A stretch of DNA of 64,000 bases, taken from Azospirillum sp. TSO35-2 (lineage in GTDB: Bacteria > Pseudomonadota > Alphaproteobacteria > Azospirillales > Azospirillaceae). The notes beneath the pieces are model-generated. The model worked only from the letters and a program-made list of their open reading frames with translations. It was not told the DNA's origin and ran no database searches. Shown one piece after another: positions 31,041-40,140 of this stretch (positions are counted from its first letter, which is position 1; each line of letters opens with the position of its first letter). Both the position numbers and the translations under genes were made by a program. The DNA lies in the NCBI RefSeq assembly GCF_003116095.1, contig NZ_LGRA01000021.1, forward strand, positions 62,001-126,000. The letters run 5' to 3'.

Positions 31041-32201
31041 TCAGTCCTTCAGGTCTTCCCACAGCTCCTTCACCTTGGCGAAGAAACCTTCGGACTGCGG
31101 GTTGGACCCTTCCTTGGCGGCGCCTTCGAACTCGCGCAGCAGTTCCTGCTGGCGCTTGGTCAGGTTCACCGGGGTTTCCACCACCGCCTGGATGTACATG
31201 TCGCCGCGCTGGGCGCTGCGCAGCACCGACATGCCCTTGCTCTTGATGCGGAACTGGTGGCCGGACTGGGTGCCCGGCGGCACCGTCACCTTGGTGCGGG
31301 TGCCGTCGATGGTCGGCACCTCGACCGAGCCGCCCAGCGCCGCCGTGGTCATCGGGATCGGCACCCGGCAGTGGATGTTGGCGCCGTCGCGCTGGAAGAT
31401 CGGGTGCGGCGCCAGGGCCAGGAAGATGTAGAGGTCGCCCGCCGGCGCGCCGCGCAAGCCGGCCTCCCCCTCCCCCGCCAGGCGGATGCGGGTGCCGTCC
31501 TCGACGCCGGACGGGATGTTGACCTGGAGCGTCTTCTCCTTGCGCAGCCGGCCGGAGCCGCCGCAGTTCTTGCAGGCGTCCTTGATGACCTTGCCGGCGC
31601 CGTGGCAGCCGGGGCAGGTGCGCTCGATGGTGAAGAAGCCCTGCTGTGCCCGCACCTTGCCGTGGCCCTGGCAGGTCGGGCAGGTGATCGGCTGGGTTCC
31701 CGCCGCAGCGCCCGAGCCGCTGCAGCTGTCGCACTGCACGGTGGTCGGCACGCGGATGGTGGTCTGGGTGCCCTTGAAGGCATCCTCCAGACTGATCTCC
31801 AGGTTGTAGCGCAGATCCTGGCCACGGCCGGACACCCCGCCGCCGCCACGGCCGCCGCGGCCGCCCATGAACTCGCCGAACATCTCGTCGAAGATGTCGG
31901 CAAAGCCACCGCCGCCACCGCCGAAATCGAAGTTGAAGCCGCCGGCGCCGGCGCCCGCACCGGGTCCCCGCCCGCCTTCGAAGGCGGCGTGGCCGAACCG
32001 GTCGTAGGCCGCGCGCTTCTGATCGTCCTTCAGGACCTCATAGGCTTCGCTGATTTCCTTGAACTTCTGCTCGGCGTCCTTGTCACCCTGGTTGCGGTCC
32101 GGATGGTACTGCATCGCCATCTTGCGATAGGCTTTCTTCAGCTCATCCGCACTGGCGCTCTTCGCCACACCGAGCAGCTCGTAATAATCCTGTTTCGCCA
32201 T
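31041..32201 (-). CDS. dnaJ: Chaperone protein DnaJ
   Basis: 386-residue Hsp40 co-chaperone. J domain at 1-70 with the HPD tripeptide in [10 protein letters not shown], a Gly/Phe-rich linker (about 75-125, [19 protein letters not shown]), and four CxxCxGxG zinc motifs ([32 protein letters not shown]) followed by the substrate-binding C-terminal domains. It stimulates the DnaK ATPase. It is downstream of dnaK with a 148-bp spacer containing a hairpin, and is followed by a good terminator. Confidence 0.97.
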   Translation of the reverse strand: MAKQDYYELLGVAKSASADELKKAYRKMAMQYHPDRNQGDKDAEQKFKEISEAYEVLKDDQKRAAYDRFGHAAFEGGRGPGAGAGAGGFNFDFGGGGGGFADIFDEMFGEFMGGRGGRGGGGVSGRGQDLRYNLEISLEDAFKGTQTTIRVPTTVQCDSCSGSGAAAGTQPITCPTCQGHGKVRAQQGFFTIERTCPGCHGAGKVIKDACKNCGGSGRLRKEKTLQVNIPSGVEDGTRIRLAGEGEAGLRGAPAGDLYIFLALAPHPIFQRDGANIHCRVPIPMTTAALGGSVEVPTIDGTRTKVTVPPGTQSGHQFRIKSKGMSVLRSAQRGDMYIQAVVETPVNLTKRQQELLREFEGAAKEGSNPQSEGFFAKVKELWEDLKD

Positions 32202-32276
32202 GGGGGCCGACCGCCTTTGAGTCGTTCTGGTCCAAACTGTCCGCGTCGCGTCGGACCCTGACCCCAGCATACCGAA

Positions 32277-32305
32277 GGCCCGCCGCCGGGAAAAGGCGGC
32301 GGGCC
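32277..32305 (-). terminator. Intercistronic hairpin between dnaK and dnaJ
   Basis: 11-bp stem GGCCCGCCGCC/GGCGGCGGGCC with a 7-nt loop in the dnaK-dnaJ spacer. There is no U-tract on the minus strand, so it more likely stabilises or attenuates the message, lowering dnaJ relative to dnaK, than fully terminates it. Confidence 0.5.
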
Positions 32306-32349
32306 ATCGATGCTCGCGTCAGATCCGTATCAAAAAGAGGCTGGCGTCC

Positions 32350-34266
<1,917 letters not shown>

Positions 34267-34383
34267 GTTCAGCCTCTTTCGTTCGGCAGATGCGTGGCGG
34301 CCCGTCGATTCCGGCACCGCCGCGATCCCCTGGGGTCGGTGAAACGTCGGTGGAACGCTGGGGGTCTATCCCGTGCTGGCGGA

Positions 34384-34412
34384 GATATAGGCGGAGCCGT
34401 TTCGGGCTGCAA
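34384..34412 (-). promoter_or_regulatory. Candidate dnaK promoter
   Basis: On the minus strand TTGCAG (34412-34407), a 17-bp spacer and TATATC (34389-34384). It lies about 120 bp upstream of the dnaK ATG. The hexamers look sigma-70-like; a heat-shock sigma contribution cannot be excluded because the alphaproteobacterial RpoH -35 element also begins TTG. Confidence 0.45.
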
Positions 34413-34507
34413 CAGGGTGGCGCCCCTTTCGACCCGCAAAAGCGGCGAAAAAGCACGCGCCCCAGTGGGCGGGCGGGGTGCGCCCGGAAAAGCTTCGCTT
34501 CCGAAGA

Positions 34508-34523
34508 GAATACGTGCGTATTC
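34508..34523. promoter_or_regulatory. Perfect inverted repeat upstream of dnaK
   Basis: GAATACG-TG-CGTATTC, a 7-bp dyad typical of a dimeric repressor site. It sits about 95 bp upstream of the candidate dnaK -35 element. Binding factor unknown. Confidence 0.4.
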
Positions 34524-34625
34524 AAAGACGCGGGGGTATATACTCGGGTATTCTCCCGGTTCTGATTCAAATCGTCACATCGGTTACAAGTCACTAACGC
34601 TTCGACTGTAAACGAACTGCCGACG

Positions 34626-34641
34626 TTAACCTTTCATTAAC
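34626..34641. promoter_or_regulatory. Perfect CtrA-type binding box
   Basis: TTAACCTTTCATTAAC fits the full CtrA consensus TTAA-N7-TTAAC of alphaproteobacterial cell-cycle and motility control. It is the only perfect full site I noticed in the window and lies in an intergenic region. The likely target is the plus-strand small gene(s) downstream. Confidence 0.6.
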
Positions 34642-34768
34642 AAGCAATGGCGTGATCGTCCTGCGAGAATCAATTCCGAGTTGCTGTAATTATTCATGAT
34701 CCGGCGAATCCAATAGTGAAAACCCGAAAGGAATATGCTATCTCCTTTGCGCTATAGGGGATAACCGC

Positions 34769-34873
34769 ATGGCAGCCGTGACGAAACGGGTCCGGCGACT
34801 GCGGATGGACCGACCGGCCGCGCTTTCGTCCACGGGACGGAACGCCCGGCGGAACCGCGGACGTCCCTCCTGA
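34769..34873 (+). CDS. Possible 34-residue basic peptide
   Basis: Short ORF (ATG 34769, TGA 34871-34873) preceded by AGGGGA 7 nt upstream. The product would be strongly basic (MAAVTKRVRRLRMDRPAA...), rich in Arg and Asn. A nine-codon ORF with a GAAAGGA site (ATG at 34735) ends just before it. It lies between the CtrA-type box and the 67-residue gene. The evidence is only the ribosome binding site and position; it could be chance in GC-rich sequence. Confidence 0.25.
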   Translation: MAAVTKRVRRLRMDRPAALSSTGRNARRNRGRPS

Positions 34874-34932
34874 GGTTGTGAGCAAAGCCGGTCGTACCGA
34901 CGCTGGTCGTACAGTTGTGAAAGGGACGTGCG

Positions 34933-35136
34933 ATGATGGATGAACGACGCGACGTGGCCTTGGCCATCAAGTCTTGCCTGGACAGCCTGATGAGCGACGC
35001 GGCGCGTTGCGATCTGGAGGACCTCGTGCGCTTCATCAGCCTCGCCGCCATGGCGGCGGAGGAGGCGGCGGTCGCTCACGATCCCAAGGCGGGGCATCTC
35101 AAGGCGCTGATGGCCAGCAGCGCCGGCCACTGCTGA
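34933..35136 (+). CDS. Small hypothetical protein (67 aa)
   Basis: 67 residues (MMDERRDVALAIKSCLDSL...), mostly predicted helical, with two early cysteines (CLDSLMSDAARC) and a C-terminal GHC. GAAAGGGACG precedes the ATG at usable spacing. Codon use is typical of the genome. It resembles no family I recognise. It lies alone downstream of the CtrA-type box region and converges on the 191-residue unknown gene. Confidence 0.55.
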   Translation: MMDERRDVALAIKSCLDSLMSDAARCDLEDLVRFISLAAMAAEEAAVAHDPKAGHLKALMASSAGHC

Positions 35137-35190
35137 CCGGCCACCGCTGACGGGGGAAACGGCCGCGCGTCAGCGGCCTCATCCCGTCAG

Positions 35191-35227
35191 ATTTCGGGAC
35201 CGGATTTCGGGACCGGATTTCGGGCCG
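35191..35227. repeat. 13-bp tandem repeat
   Basis: Three consecutive copies of ATTTCGGGACCGG (the last partial) at 35191, 35204 and 35217, in the spacer between convergent genes. A GGCCGC-N6-GCGGCC hairpin (35161-35178) lies just before it and could terminate the plus-strand gene. Confidence 0.8.
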
Positions 35228-35275
35228 TGAGCGACAGCGTGCGCCCACGACCGCCTGTGTTCCCAACGGCGTGCT

Positions 35276-35848
35276 CTACAGAATCTCCGCGGTGCGGATC
35301 GCGTCGTCGATGCGGCCCAGCGTCTCGGCGCAGGATTCGTCACCGTCCATCAGCGCGGGCAGCGCGAAGCTGAACATGGCAACGGCCGCCGCACCCGCGC
35401 GCACGGCCCCGACCAGCCACAGGTAATGGGTTTCGGCCCGGCCGTCCTCGTCCGTGCGCATCATCGCCTGGGCGATCACGGCGCCGTCGGGTCGGCTGTC
35501 CACCGTGCGGTCCCCCGCCCGCGGATCCTGCGGCCGGACGAACCGCAAGGCAATCTCCTGAAGGGTGTCGGCGACCGGGGATCCGCCATCCGGCCGCGGG
35601 ACCACCCGGTCGGTGACCAGGCGCAGCACGCCGGCGGCCGGCGGCGGCGGCCGGAAGGTGCCGACGGGCTGGCCTTCATGCTCCTCCACATCGACGGCCC
35701 AGCCGGGCGGCAGCCGGAACCGCACCGTGTCGGCCCAACCGATATCCCGGCCGATATCCCGGCCCGGCTCGCCGCCGTCCGGTCCTGCTCCCTGTGGCCC
35801 CGCTCCATGCTGCCCGCCGGCACCGCCACCGTGCGTGTCGTCCGCCAT
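35276..35848 (-). CDS. Hypothetical protein (190 aa)
   Basis: Unrecognised protein. The N-terminal 35 residues are Gly-rich and include the short duplication GRDIGRDIGW from a 12-bp DNA repeat at about 35740-35765. The rest (WADTVRFRLPPGWAVDVEEHEG ... LVTDRVVPRPDGG ... THYLWLVGAVRAGAAAVAMFSFALPALMDG ... TLGRIDDAIRTAEIL) looks like a compact alpha/beta domain. No signal peptide; one moderately hydrophobic stretch near 150-165. Start MADDTHG at 35848 (an ATG one codon upstream is also possible). Confidence 0.6.
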   Translation of the reverse strand: MADDTHGGGAGGQHGAGPQGAGPDGGEPGRDIGRDIGWADTVRFRLPPGWAVDVEEHEGQPVGTFRPPPPAAGVLRLVTDRVVPRPDGGSPVADTLQEIALRFVRPQDPRAGDRTVDSRPDGAVIAQAMMRTDEDGRAETHYLWLVGAVRAGAAAVAMFSFALPALMDGDESCAETLGRIDDAIRTAEIL

Positions 35849-35955
35849 CATCCGCTCCCACGACGTTCAGACGGCGCGCCGCATCCGCGCGCCACCGGCC
35901 GCAGCATAGGCGGCGGCGCCGCCGGAGCCAATCCCCGCCCCTTTGGGCGGTGCGA

Positions 35956-37011
35956 TCATTCCGGAATGAGGAACTGCACGCCCAGCCAGCGCCAGCGCCC
36001 GTCGGAGGTCGGCAGGGTGCAGTTGACGCGGGCGCGGCCGGGCGGGAAGGCGTCCTTGATGCGGACCTCCACCCGATCCTCGGCGATGCGCTCCAGCGCG
36101 GTCCGGCCCTGGCCGGCGGCGAAGCAGGCCAGCTTGGAGCTGTCGCCGACGCCCTCGCCGATGGTGAAGCCCAGCGGCGGCGGGTTGACGGTGACCAGCG
36201 GGTCGTCGGGCGTCAGGTCCGACACCGGCAGCGGCAGGGCGTTGGCGGCCAGTTCGAACCGGTCGGCGCTGCCATAGGTCTCGTTCATCACGAAGCGCGG
36301 CAGGCTCCACGGATCGGCTTGGCCGTGCAGCACGCCCGACTGCTGGCCGAAGGCGGCGACGAAGCCCTGGTCGACGACCAGTTGCCGCACCGCCAGCGAA
36401 TATTCCCCTTGCGGGTAGGCGAACAGGGTCGGGCGCCGGCCCAGCTCCGCCTGGAAGCGGTCGGACATCCGGCGCAGGTCGGCCGCGACCTCCTGCGGGC
36501 TGCGCGGCACCAGCGACTGGGTGGAGGTGCCGAGCGCGCCGATGGTGACGCCGGCCGCCGCCATCTGCCGGATCTCCGCCCAGGTCATGTGGGCGGGCGA
36601 CCCGCGGTCGACGGCGTCGGTGGCGACGAACAGGGTGAAGGGCAGGCCGGCCGCCTTCAGCCGCGGCCACGCCTCGGCGTAGGCGGAGCGGCTGGCCTCG
36701 TCGATGGTGATCGCCACCGTGCGGTCGGGCAGCGGCTTGCCGTTGCGCAACGCCTCCAGGATCTTGGGCAGCGGCAGGACCTCATAGTCCCCGTCGGTCA
36801 GTTCGTTCAGATGCGCTTCGAACTGGTCGAGGCGGATGCTGATCGAGGGATTCTGGTCCTCGCCGAAGCGGTCATAGGCGAACACGACGGCGCTGGCGCC
36901 GGACGCGGACGGCGCGGATTCGGCGGCGGCGGGCCACGACGCCGGGGCAAGCGCCGTCCAAACGGACAGCACGGCGGCGGTGAGCATCCTGACGGCACGA
37001 CGGAACGGCAT
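35956..37011 (-). CDS. Secreted NodB-fold polysaccharide deacetylase-like protein lacking catalytic ligands
   Basis: 351 residues with a Sec signal peptide (MPFRRAVRMLTAAVLSVWTA..., cleavage near WPAAAES). The body follows the polysaccharide deacetylase fold: YDRFGEDQNPSISI, IDEASRSAYAEAWPRLKAAGLPFTLFVATDAVDRGSP and the conserved FAYPQGEYS. The metal and base residues are altered: the usual Asp-Asp pair is Asp104-Glu105, and the segment where SHTxxH is expected reads IGALGTSTQSL with no His. Enzyme activity is therefore doubtful; a binding role is possible. GCAGGA lies upstream of the ATG, and a sigma-54-type promoter 45 bp further. Confidence 0.8.
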   Translation of the reverse strand: MPFRRAVRMLTAAVLSVWTALAPASWPAAAESAPSASGASAVVFAYDRFGEDQNPSISIRLDQFEAHLNELTDGDYEVLPLPKILEALRNGKPLPDRTVAITIDEASRSAYAEAWPRLKAAGLPFTLFVATDAVDRGSPAHMTWAEIRQMAAAGVTIGALGTSTQSLVPRSPQEVAADLRRMSDRFQAELGRRPTLFAYPQGEYSLAVRQLVVDQGFVAAFGQQSGVLHGQADPWSLPRFVMNETYGSADRFELAANALPLPVSDLTPDDPLVTVNPPPLGFTIGEGVGDSSKLACFAAGQGRTALERIAEDRVEVRIKDAFPPGRARVNCTLPTSDGRWRWLGVQFLIPE

Positions 37012-37055
37012 GGCGTCCTGCGGAAACGGCTGGTCGGGACGACCTCCGCCCCGAC

Positions 37056-37070
37056 GCAAAGGGTGTGCCA
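37056..37070 (-). promoter_or_regulatory. Candidate sigma-54 (RpoN) promoter
   Basis: On the minus strand TGGCAC-ACCCT-TTGC gives both conserved -24 (TGGCAC) and -12 (TTGC) elements with the correct 5-bp spacing. Transcription would begin about 30-35 bp before the ATG of the NodB-fold gene. A sigma-54 activator gene is encoded at 52990-54411, though no link is shown. Confidence 0.6.
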
Positions 37071-37189
37071 CAGTCTCCGCCGCCCGAACAAGCGCGGACC
37101 ACGTCTTTCTTGCGGAGGGTTGCGATGCGGTGCGCGCATGCAACAATCGTCTGCGGGCGCCGGTGTCGCACGCGCCGGTGGAGGCGGCG

Positions 37190-37753
37190 TTACATCAGCC
37201 GCCCGCCCGCCGCCGCATCGGTCAGCAGCGGGTAGCGTTCGGCGTTCGGCAATTGATAGTGCCACCATTCCGACGGGTAGTGGTCCCAGCCGGCGGCGGC
37301 CATCACCCCCAGCAGCATGGCGCGGTTGCGCTGCTGTTCGGTGGTCAGGTCGCTGCGGCCGTGGTGGGACCGTTCGGTCATCGCGTCGAACCCGGTGCCC
37401 ATGTCGAGCGGCACGCCGGCGGTGTCGGCCAGCGTCAGGTCGACGGCGACGCCGCGCGTGTGGTTGGAGCCCAGGCGCGGGTCGGCGATGTAGGTCGGGT
37501 CGGCGAAGGCGTGCCAGAGCCGCCATTGCGCCTCGGCCGGGCGGAAGGCATCGTAGACCCGCAGCCGGCAGCCGATGCCGCGGGCCAGCCGGATCGCGTC
37601 GGTCAGCCGGCGCGCGGCGTCCGGGTGCAGCAGGCACACCGGCGCGCGGTAGATCGGCGCACCCGACAGGTTGTCAGCGGTGGCGTAGAGAAGCTCCAGG
37701 TCGACGTCAAAGGCCGGCGGCACGATCTCGGTCAGCATGATGTGGGCAACCAT
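37190..37753 (-). CDS. D-alanyl-D-alanine dipeptidase (VanX/DdpX-like)
   Basis: About 187 residues of the zinc M15D peptidase family. Zinc and catalytic motifs are present: SNHTRGVAVDLTL (SxHxxGxAxD) and EWWHYQL (ExWH). Family blocks VYDAFRPAEAQWRLW and GTGFDAM are also present. It would hydrolyse D-Ala-D-Ala, usually in peptidoglycan recycling or nutrient use; no vancomycin-type cluster surrounds it. Start uncertain: ATGs at 37789, 37753 and 37738 are possible and none has a good ribosome site. No export signal evident. Confidence 0.85.
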   Translation of the reverse strand: MVAHIMLTEIVPPAFDVDLELLYATADNLSGAPIYRAPVCLLHPDAARRLTDAIRLARGIGCRLRVYDAFRPAEAQWRLWHAFADPTYIADPRLGSNHTRGVAVDLTLADTAGVPLDMGTGFDAMTERSHHGRSDLTTEQQRNRAMLLGVMAAAGWDHYPSEWWHYQLPNAERYPLLTDAAAGGRLM

Positions 37754-37902
37754 AGGGGCGGGAACATGGATGGACGGCCGGTCTAGCATGATCCCGCATC
37801 GGCCATGAAGATGCAGTCTGCCATGGGGCGTCTCCCGCAAATGAGGGATTGTGCCGGCGGTGGGTTTGTGCTGAAGGCTGCGGTTGCAACAAGGGTGGGA
37901 TA

Positions 37903-38622
37903 ATGAAGGTTCTGGGTCTGGATACCGCGACGTCGGGCTGTTCGGCCGCGCTTTGGCAAGGACAGGCGCCGGGGCAAGCGGGCGACGGCGAACCCCGCGT
38001 GACCGTCCGCCGCCACGCTCCGATGGCGCGCGGGCAGGCGGAGGTGCTGGTGCCGCTGGCGCAGGAGGTGCTGGCGGAGGCCGGCGTCGGTTTCGCCGAC
38101 CTCGACCGCGTCGCCGTGACGGTGGGGCCGGGGGCCTTCACCGGCCTGCGCATCGCGCTGGCGGCGGCGCGCGGCATCGCCGTCGCCCACGACCTGCCGG
38201 TGGTCGGCGTCACCAGCTTCGACGCCATCGCCCACGGCATCCCGTCGGCCGAGCGCGCCGGCCGCGCCGTTCTGGTCGCCGTCGACAGCCGGCGGGTGGA
38301 GCCGTTCCTGCAGTTGTTCGACGGCGACCTTACCCCGCTGGGCGATCCGGCGATGCCCGACCCGGCGGCGATCCCGGCATGGCTCGACGCGCTGTGCCCG
38401 TCGGGGCCGCTGCTGCTGGCCGGCGATGCCGCCGCCGCGCTGCGTCCGCTGCTGGCCGGCCGGCCCGACCTGATCATGGCGGCGGGCGACGGGCTGCCCG
38501 ACGCGGCGGTGGTCGCGGCGCTGGGGGCGTCGCGTCCCACCGGTTTGCCAGTAGAACCCTTCTATCTGCGCCCGCCCGACGTCACCCTGCCGAAAGCGGC
38601 CATCCCGAAGGCCGGGGCATGA
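37903..38622 (+). CDS. tsaB: tRNA threonylcarbamoyladenosine biosynthesis protein TsaB
   Basis: 239-residue ASKHA-fold partner of TsaD in t6A37 formation on tRNAs that read ANN codons. N-terminal MKVLGLDTATSGCSAALW and the VGPGAFTGLRIALAAARGIAVAHDLPVVGV block are diagnostic. AAGGGTGGGA provides the ribosome site before the ATG. The stop overlaps the rimI start (ATGA), the common tsaB-rimI pairing. Confidence 0.95.
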   Translation: MKVLGLDTATSGCSAALWQGQAPGQAGDGEPRVTVRRHAPMARGQAEVLVPLAQEVLAEAGVGFADLDRVAVTVGPGAFTGLRIALAAARGIAVAHDLPVVGVTSFDAIAHGIPSAERAGRAVLVAVDSRRVEPFLQLFDGDLTPLGDPAMPDPAAIPAWLDALCPSGPLLLAGDAAAALRPLLAGRPDLIMAAGDGLPDAAVVAALGASRPTGLPVEPFYLRPPDVTLPKAAIPKAGA

Positions 38623-39113
38623 CCGGCCCCTCCCCCTCCCCTGCCCCGGGCTTCCGCCTGCACCGCGCCGGTCCGCTGGAGGCCGGGGTGGTGGCCGCCC
38701 TCCAGCAGGCCTGCTTTCCCGACGATCCCTGGGACGAGGCGTCGGTCGCCACGCTGACCGGTCCACCCGGCGGCTTTGCCGTGCTGGCGCTGGGCGGGGA
38801 ACCGGATGGCGCGCCGGTCGGCTTCGTCATGGCCCGCGTGGCGGGCGAGGACGCCGAGATCCTGGCGATCGGGGTGCTGCCGGCCGCCCGGCGGACCGGT
38901 GTCGGCCGCCGGCTGGTCGAGGCCGCTGCCGCCGGGTCGCATGACCTGGGCGCTACTGCGCTGTTTCTTGAAGTCGCCGAGGACAATCAGGCGGCTTGGA
39001 CTCTATACAAGGCCTGCGGCTTCTTTTCCGTCGGCCGGCGGCCCGGATATTACAAGCGCCCCGACGGCCGGGTGGCCGCGCTTGTGCTGCGCCGCGATCT
39101 GGGTGGGGCATAG
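38619..39113 (+). CDS. rimI: Ribosomal protein S18-alanine N-acetyltransferase RimI
   Basis: 164-residue GNAT enzyme predicted to acetylate the N-terminal Ala of ribosomal protein S18. Motif A is ILAIGVLPAARRTGVGRRLVEAA; the RimI C-terminal pattern ALFLEVAEDNQAAWTLYKACGFFSVGRRPGYYKRPDG is present. Translationally coupled to tsaB by the ATGA overlap. An N-terminal extension of about 15 residues (Ser/Pro-rich) precedes the domain. Confidence 0.93.
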   Translation: MTGPSPSPAPGFRLHRAGPLEAGVVAALQQACFPDDPWDEASVATLTGPPGGFAVLALGGEPDGAPVGFVMARVAGEDAEILAIGVLPAARRTGVGRRLVEAAAAGSHDLGATALFLEVAEDNQAAWTLYKACGFFSVGRRPGYYKRPDGRVAALVLRRDLGGA

Positions 39114-39116
39114 GGG

Positions 39117-39371
39117 TTAATTTTTTCGCACGATCAGGCGGTGGACCCCATGGGGGTCATCCTTCCGTTCAGGCTGCACAGACAGAATGCTGTGGCCCAA
39201 TTCGATCAAGGATCGTGGTACATTTTCCAAGGGTTCGCCGGCATTCAGCCGGACTTCGAGGGTTTGGCCCGCGTCCATCCGCTCGACCATCAACTTGGTC
39301 TTGACGAAGGTTAACGGACAAACCTGCGAGGTGATGTCGAGAAACAAGTCTGTGGAGCTTTTTTCGGTCAC
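39117..39371 (-). CDS. TusA/SirA-family sulfurtransferase-like protein
   Basis: 84 residues of the SirA/TusA/YeeD fold. The catalytic Cys is in ITSQVCPLTFVKTKL, where family members have CPxPxxxxK; the second Pro is Thr here while the Lys is kept. TusA proteins carry persulfide sulfur, for example to tRNA 2-thiouridine. It diverges from mucR and converges on rimI with a 3-bp gap. The altered CPxP box leaves the exact role uncertain. Confidence 0.85.
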   Translation of the reverse strand: MTEKSSTDLFLDITSQVCPLTFVKTKLMVERMDAGQTLEVRLNAGEPLENVPRSLIELGHSILSVQPERKDDPHGVHRLIVRKN

Positions 39372-39400
39372 CGATTCCTCTTGGTTCCAAAGGATGGATA

Positions 39401-39429
39401 TTGCGCGCCGCAGAAAACCTCTTTATATG
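39401..39429 (+). promoter_or_regulatory. Candidate mucR promoter
   Basis: TTGCGC (39401-39406), 17-bp spacer and TATATG (39424-39429), 32 bp before the mucR ATG in the spacer between tusA-like and mucR. Hexamers are reasonable for an alphaproteobacterial housekeeping promoter. Confidence 0.45.
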
Positions 39430-39460
39430 GAGAGGTACGAATGCCGCGGAGCAAGCTTAC

Positions 39461-39874
39461 ATGAGCAACGGGTCCCCTTCCAACGCGCTGTTGTCTCTGA
39501 CCACGGAGATCGTGGCGGCGCATGTCTCGAACAATACAGTGGCTCTGACCGATCTTCCGACGCTGATCGAGCAGGTCTACAAGTCGCTGGCCAACGTCGG
39601 CACGGAACCCGTGGTGGCTGAAGAGCGCCCGCAGCCCGCGGTGCCGATCAAGAAGTCGGTCACGCCGGACTATATTGTCTGCCTGGAAGATGGCAAGAAG
39701 CTGAAGATGCTGAAGCGCCATCTCAAGACAGCGTACAATATGACCCCAGAAGACTACCGTGACCGCTGGGGCCTGCCGGCCGACTACCCGATGGTCGCGC
39801 CGAACTACGCCCGCCAGCGCAGCTCGCTGGCCAAGCAGATCGGTCTCGGCACGCGCGCTCGCCGCGGCGCCTGA
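39461..39874 (+). CDS. mucR: MucR/Ros family transcriptional regulator
   Basis: 137 residues. The C-terminal half holds the Ros-type DNA-binding domain: PDYIVCLEDGKKLKMLKRHLKTAYNMTPEDYRDRWGLPADYPMVAPNY. Compared with the zinc-binding pattern C-x2-C/D-x9-H-x3-4-H the first Cys, Asp and His are visible, but the last His position reads Tyr (TAYNM). MucR-type proteins are histone-like silencers of exopolysaccharide, motility and nitrogen-related genes in alphaproteobacteria. The ATG at 39461 has CGGAG upstream; an earlier in-frame codon (39401) overlaps the promoter. Confidence 0.93.
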   Translation: MSNGSPSNALLSLTTEIVAAHVSNNTVALTDLPTLIEQVYKSLANVGTEPVVAEERPQPAVPIKKSVTPDYIVCLEDGKKLKMLKRHLKTAYNMTPEDYRDRWGLPADYPMVAPNYARQRSSLAKQIGLGTRARRGA

Positions 39875-40140
39875 ACCGTTGCCGGGTCGCGCGCCCGCAT
39901 GGCTCGGGCGCGCCGTGGCCCGCCGCACCGCCTTTCGCCGCCGCCTCGTCCCGCTGATCGCGCGCGGCGCTGCCGCCCTGACGCCGTCGGCCTGACGATG
40001 TCGGTTGACCGGCAACCTGCGCTTCGTGTTATGCCTTGCGGTGTGTGCGACGCTGTTCGTTCCGACGTGGCCGCCCGGGCCCGACGGTGACGAATGGCGG
40101 CATGGCACAACGTCCCGAACCACCGCAGCGGACCGTCGAC

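Larger units (their letters stand above)
34267..34932. other. AT-richer intergenic region between divergent dnaK and a small gene
   Basis: 666 bp, noticeably less GC-rich than its surroundings between 34500 and 34760. It contains a candidate dnaK promoter, a perfect GAATACG-N2-CGTATTC palindrome (34508-34523), the palindrome GTATATAC (about 34536-34543), a perfect CtrA-type box and two possible very short ORFs. I see no DnaA-box cluster, so it is not read as a replication origin. Confidence 0.5.

Noticed and set aside
34500..34760. AT-richer region as a candidate replication origin
   Set aside because: One CtrA-type box is present but I see no DnaA boxes (TTATCCACA-like) or iterons, and the flanking genes are not typical oriC neighbours.
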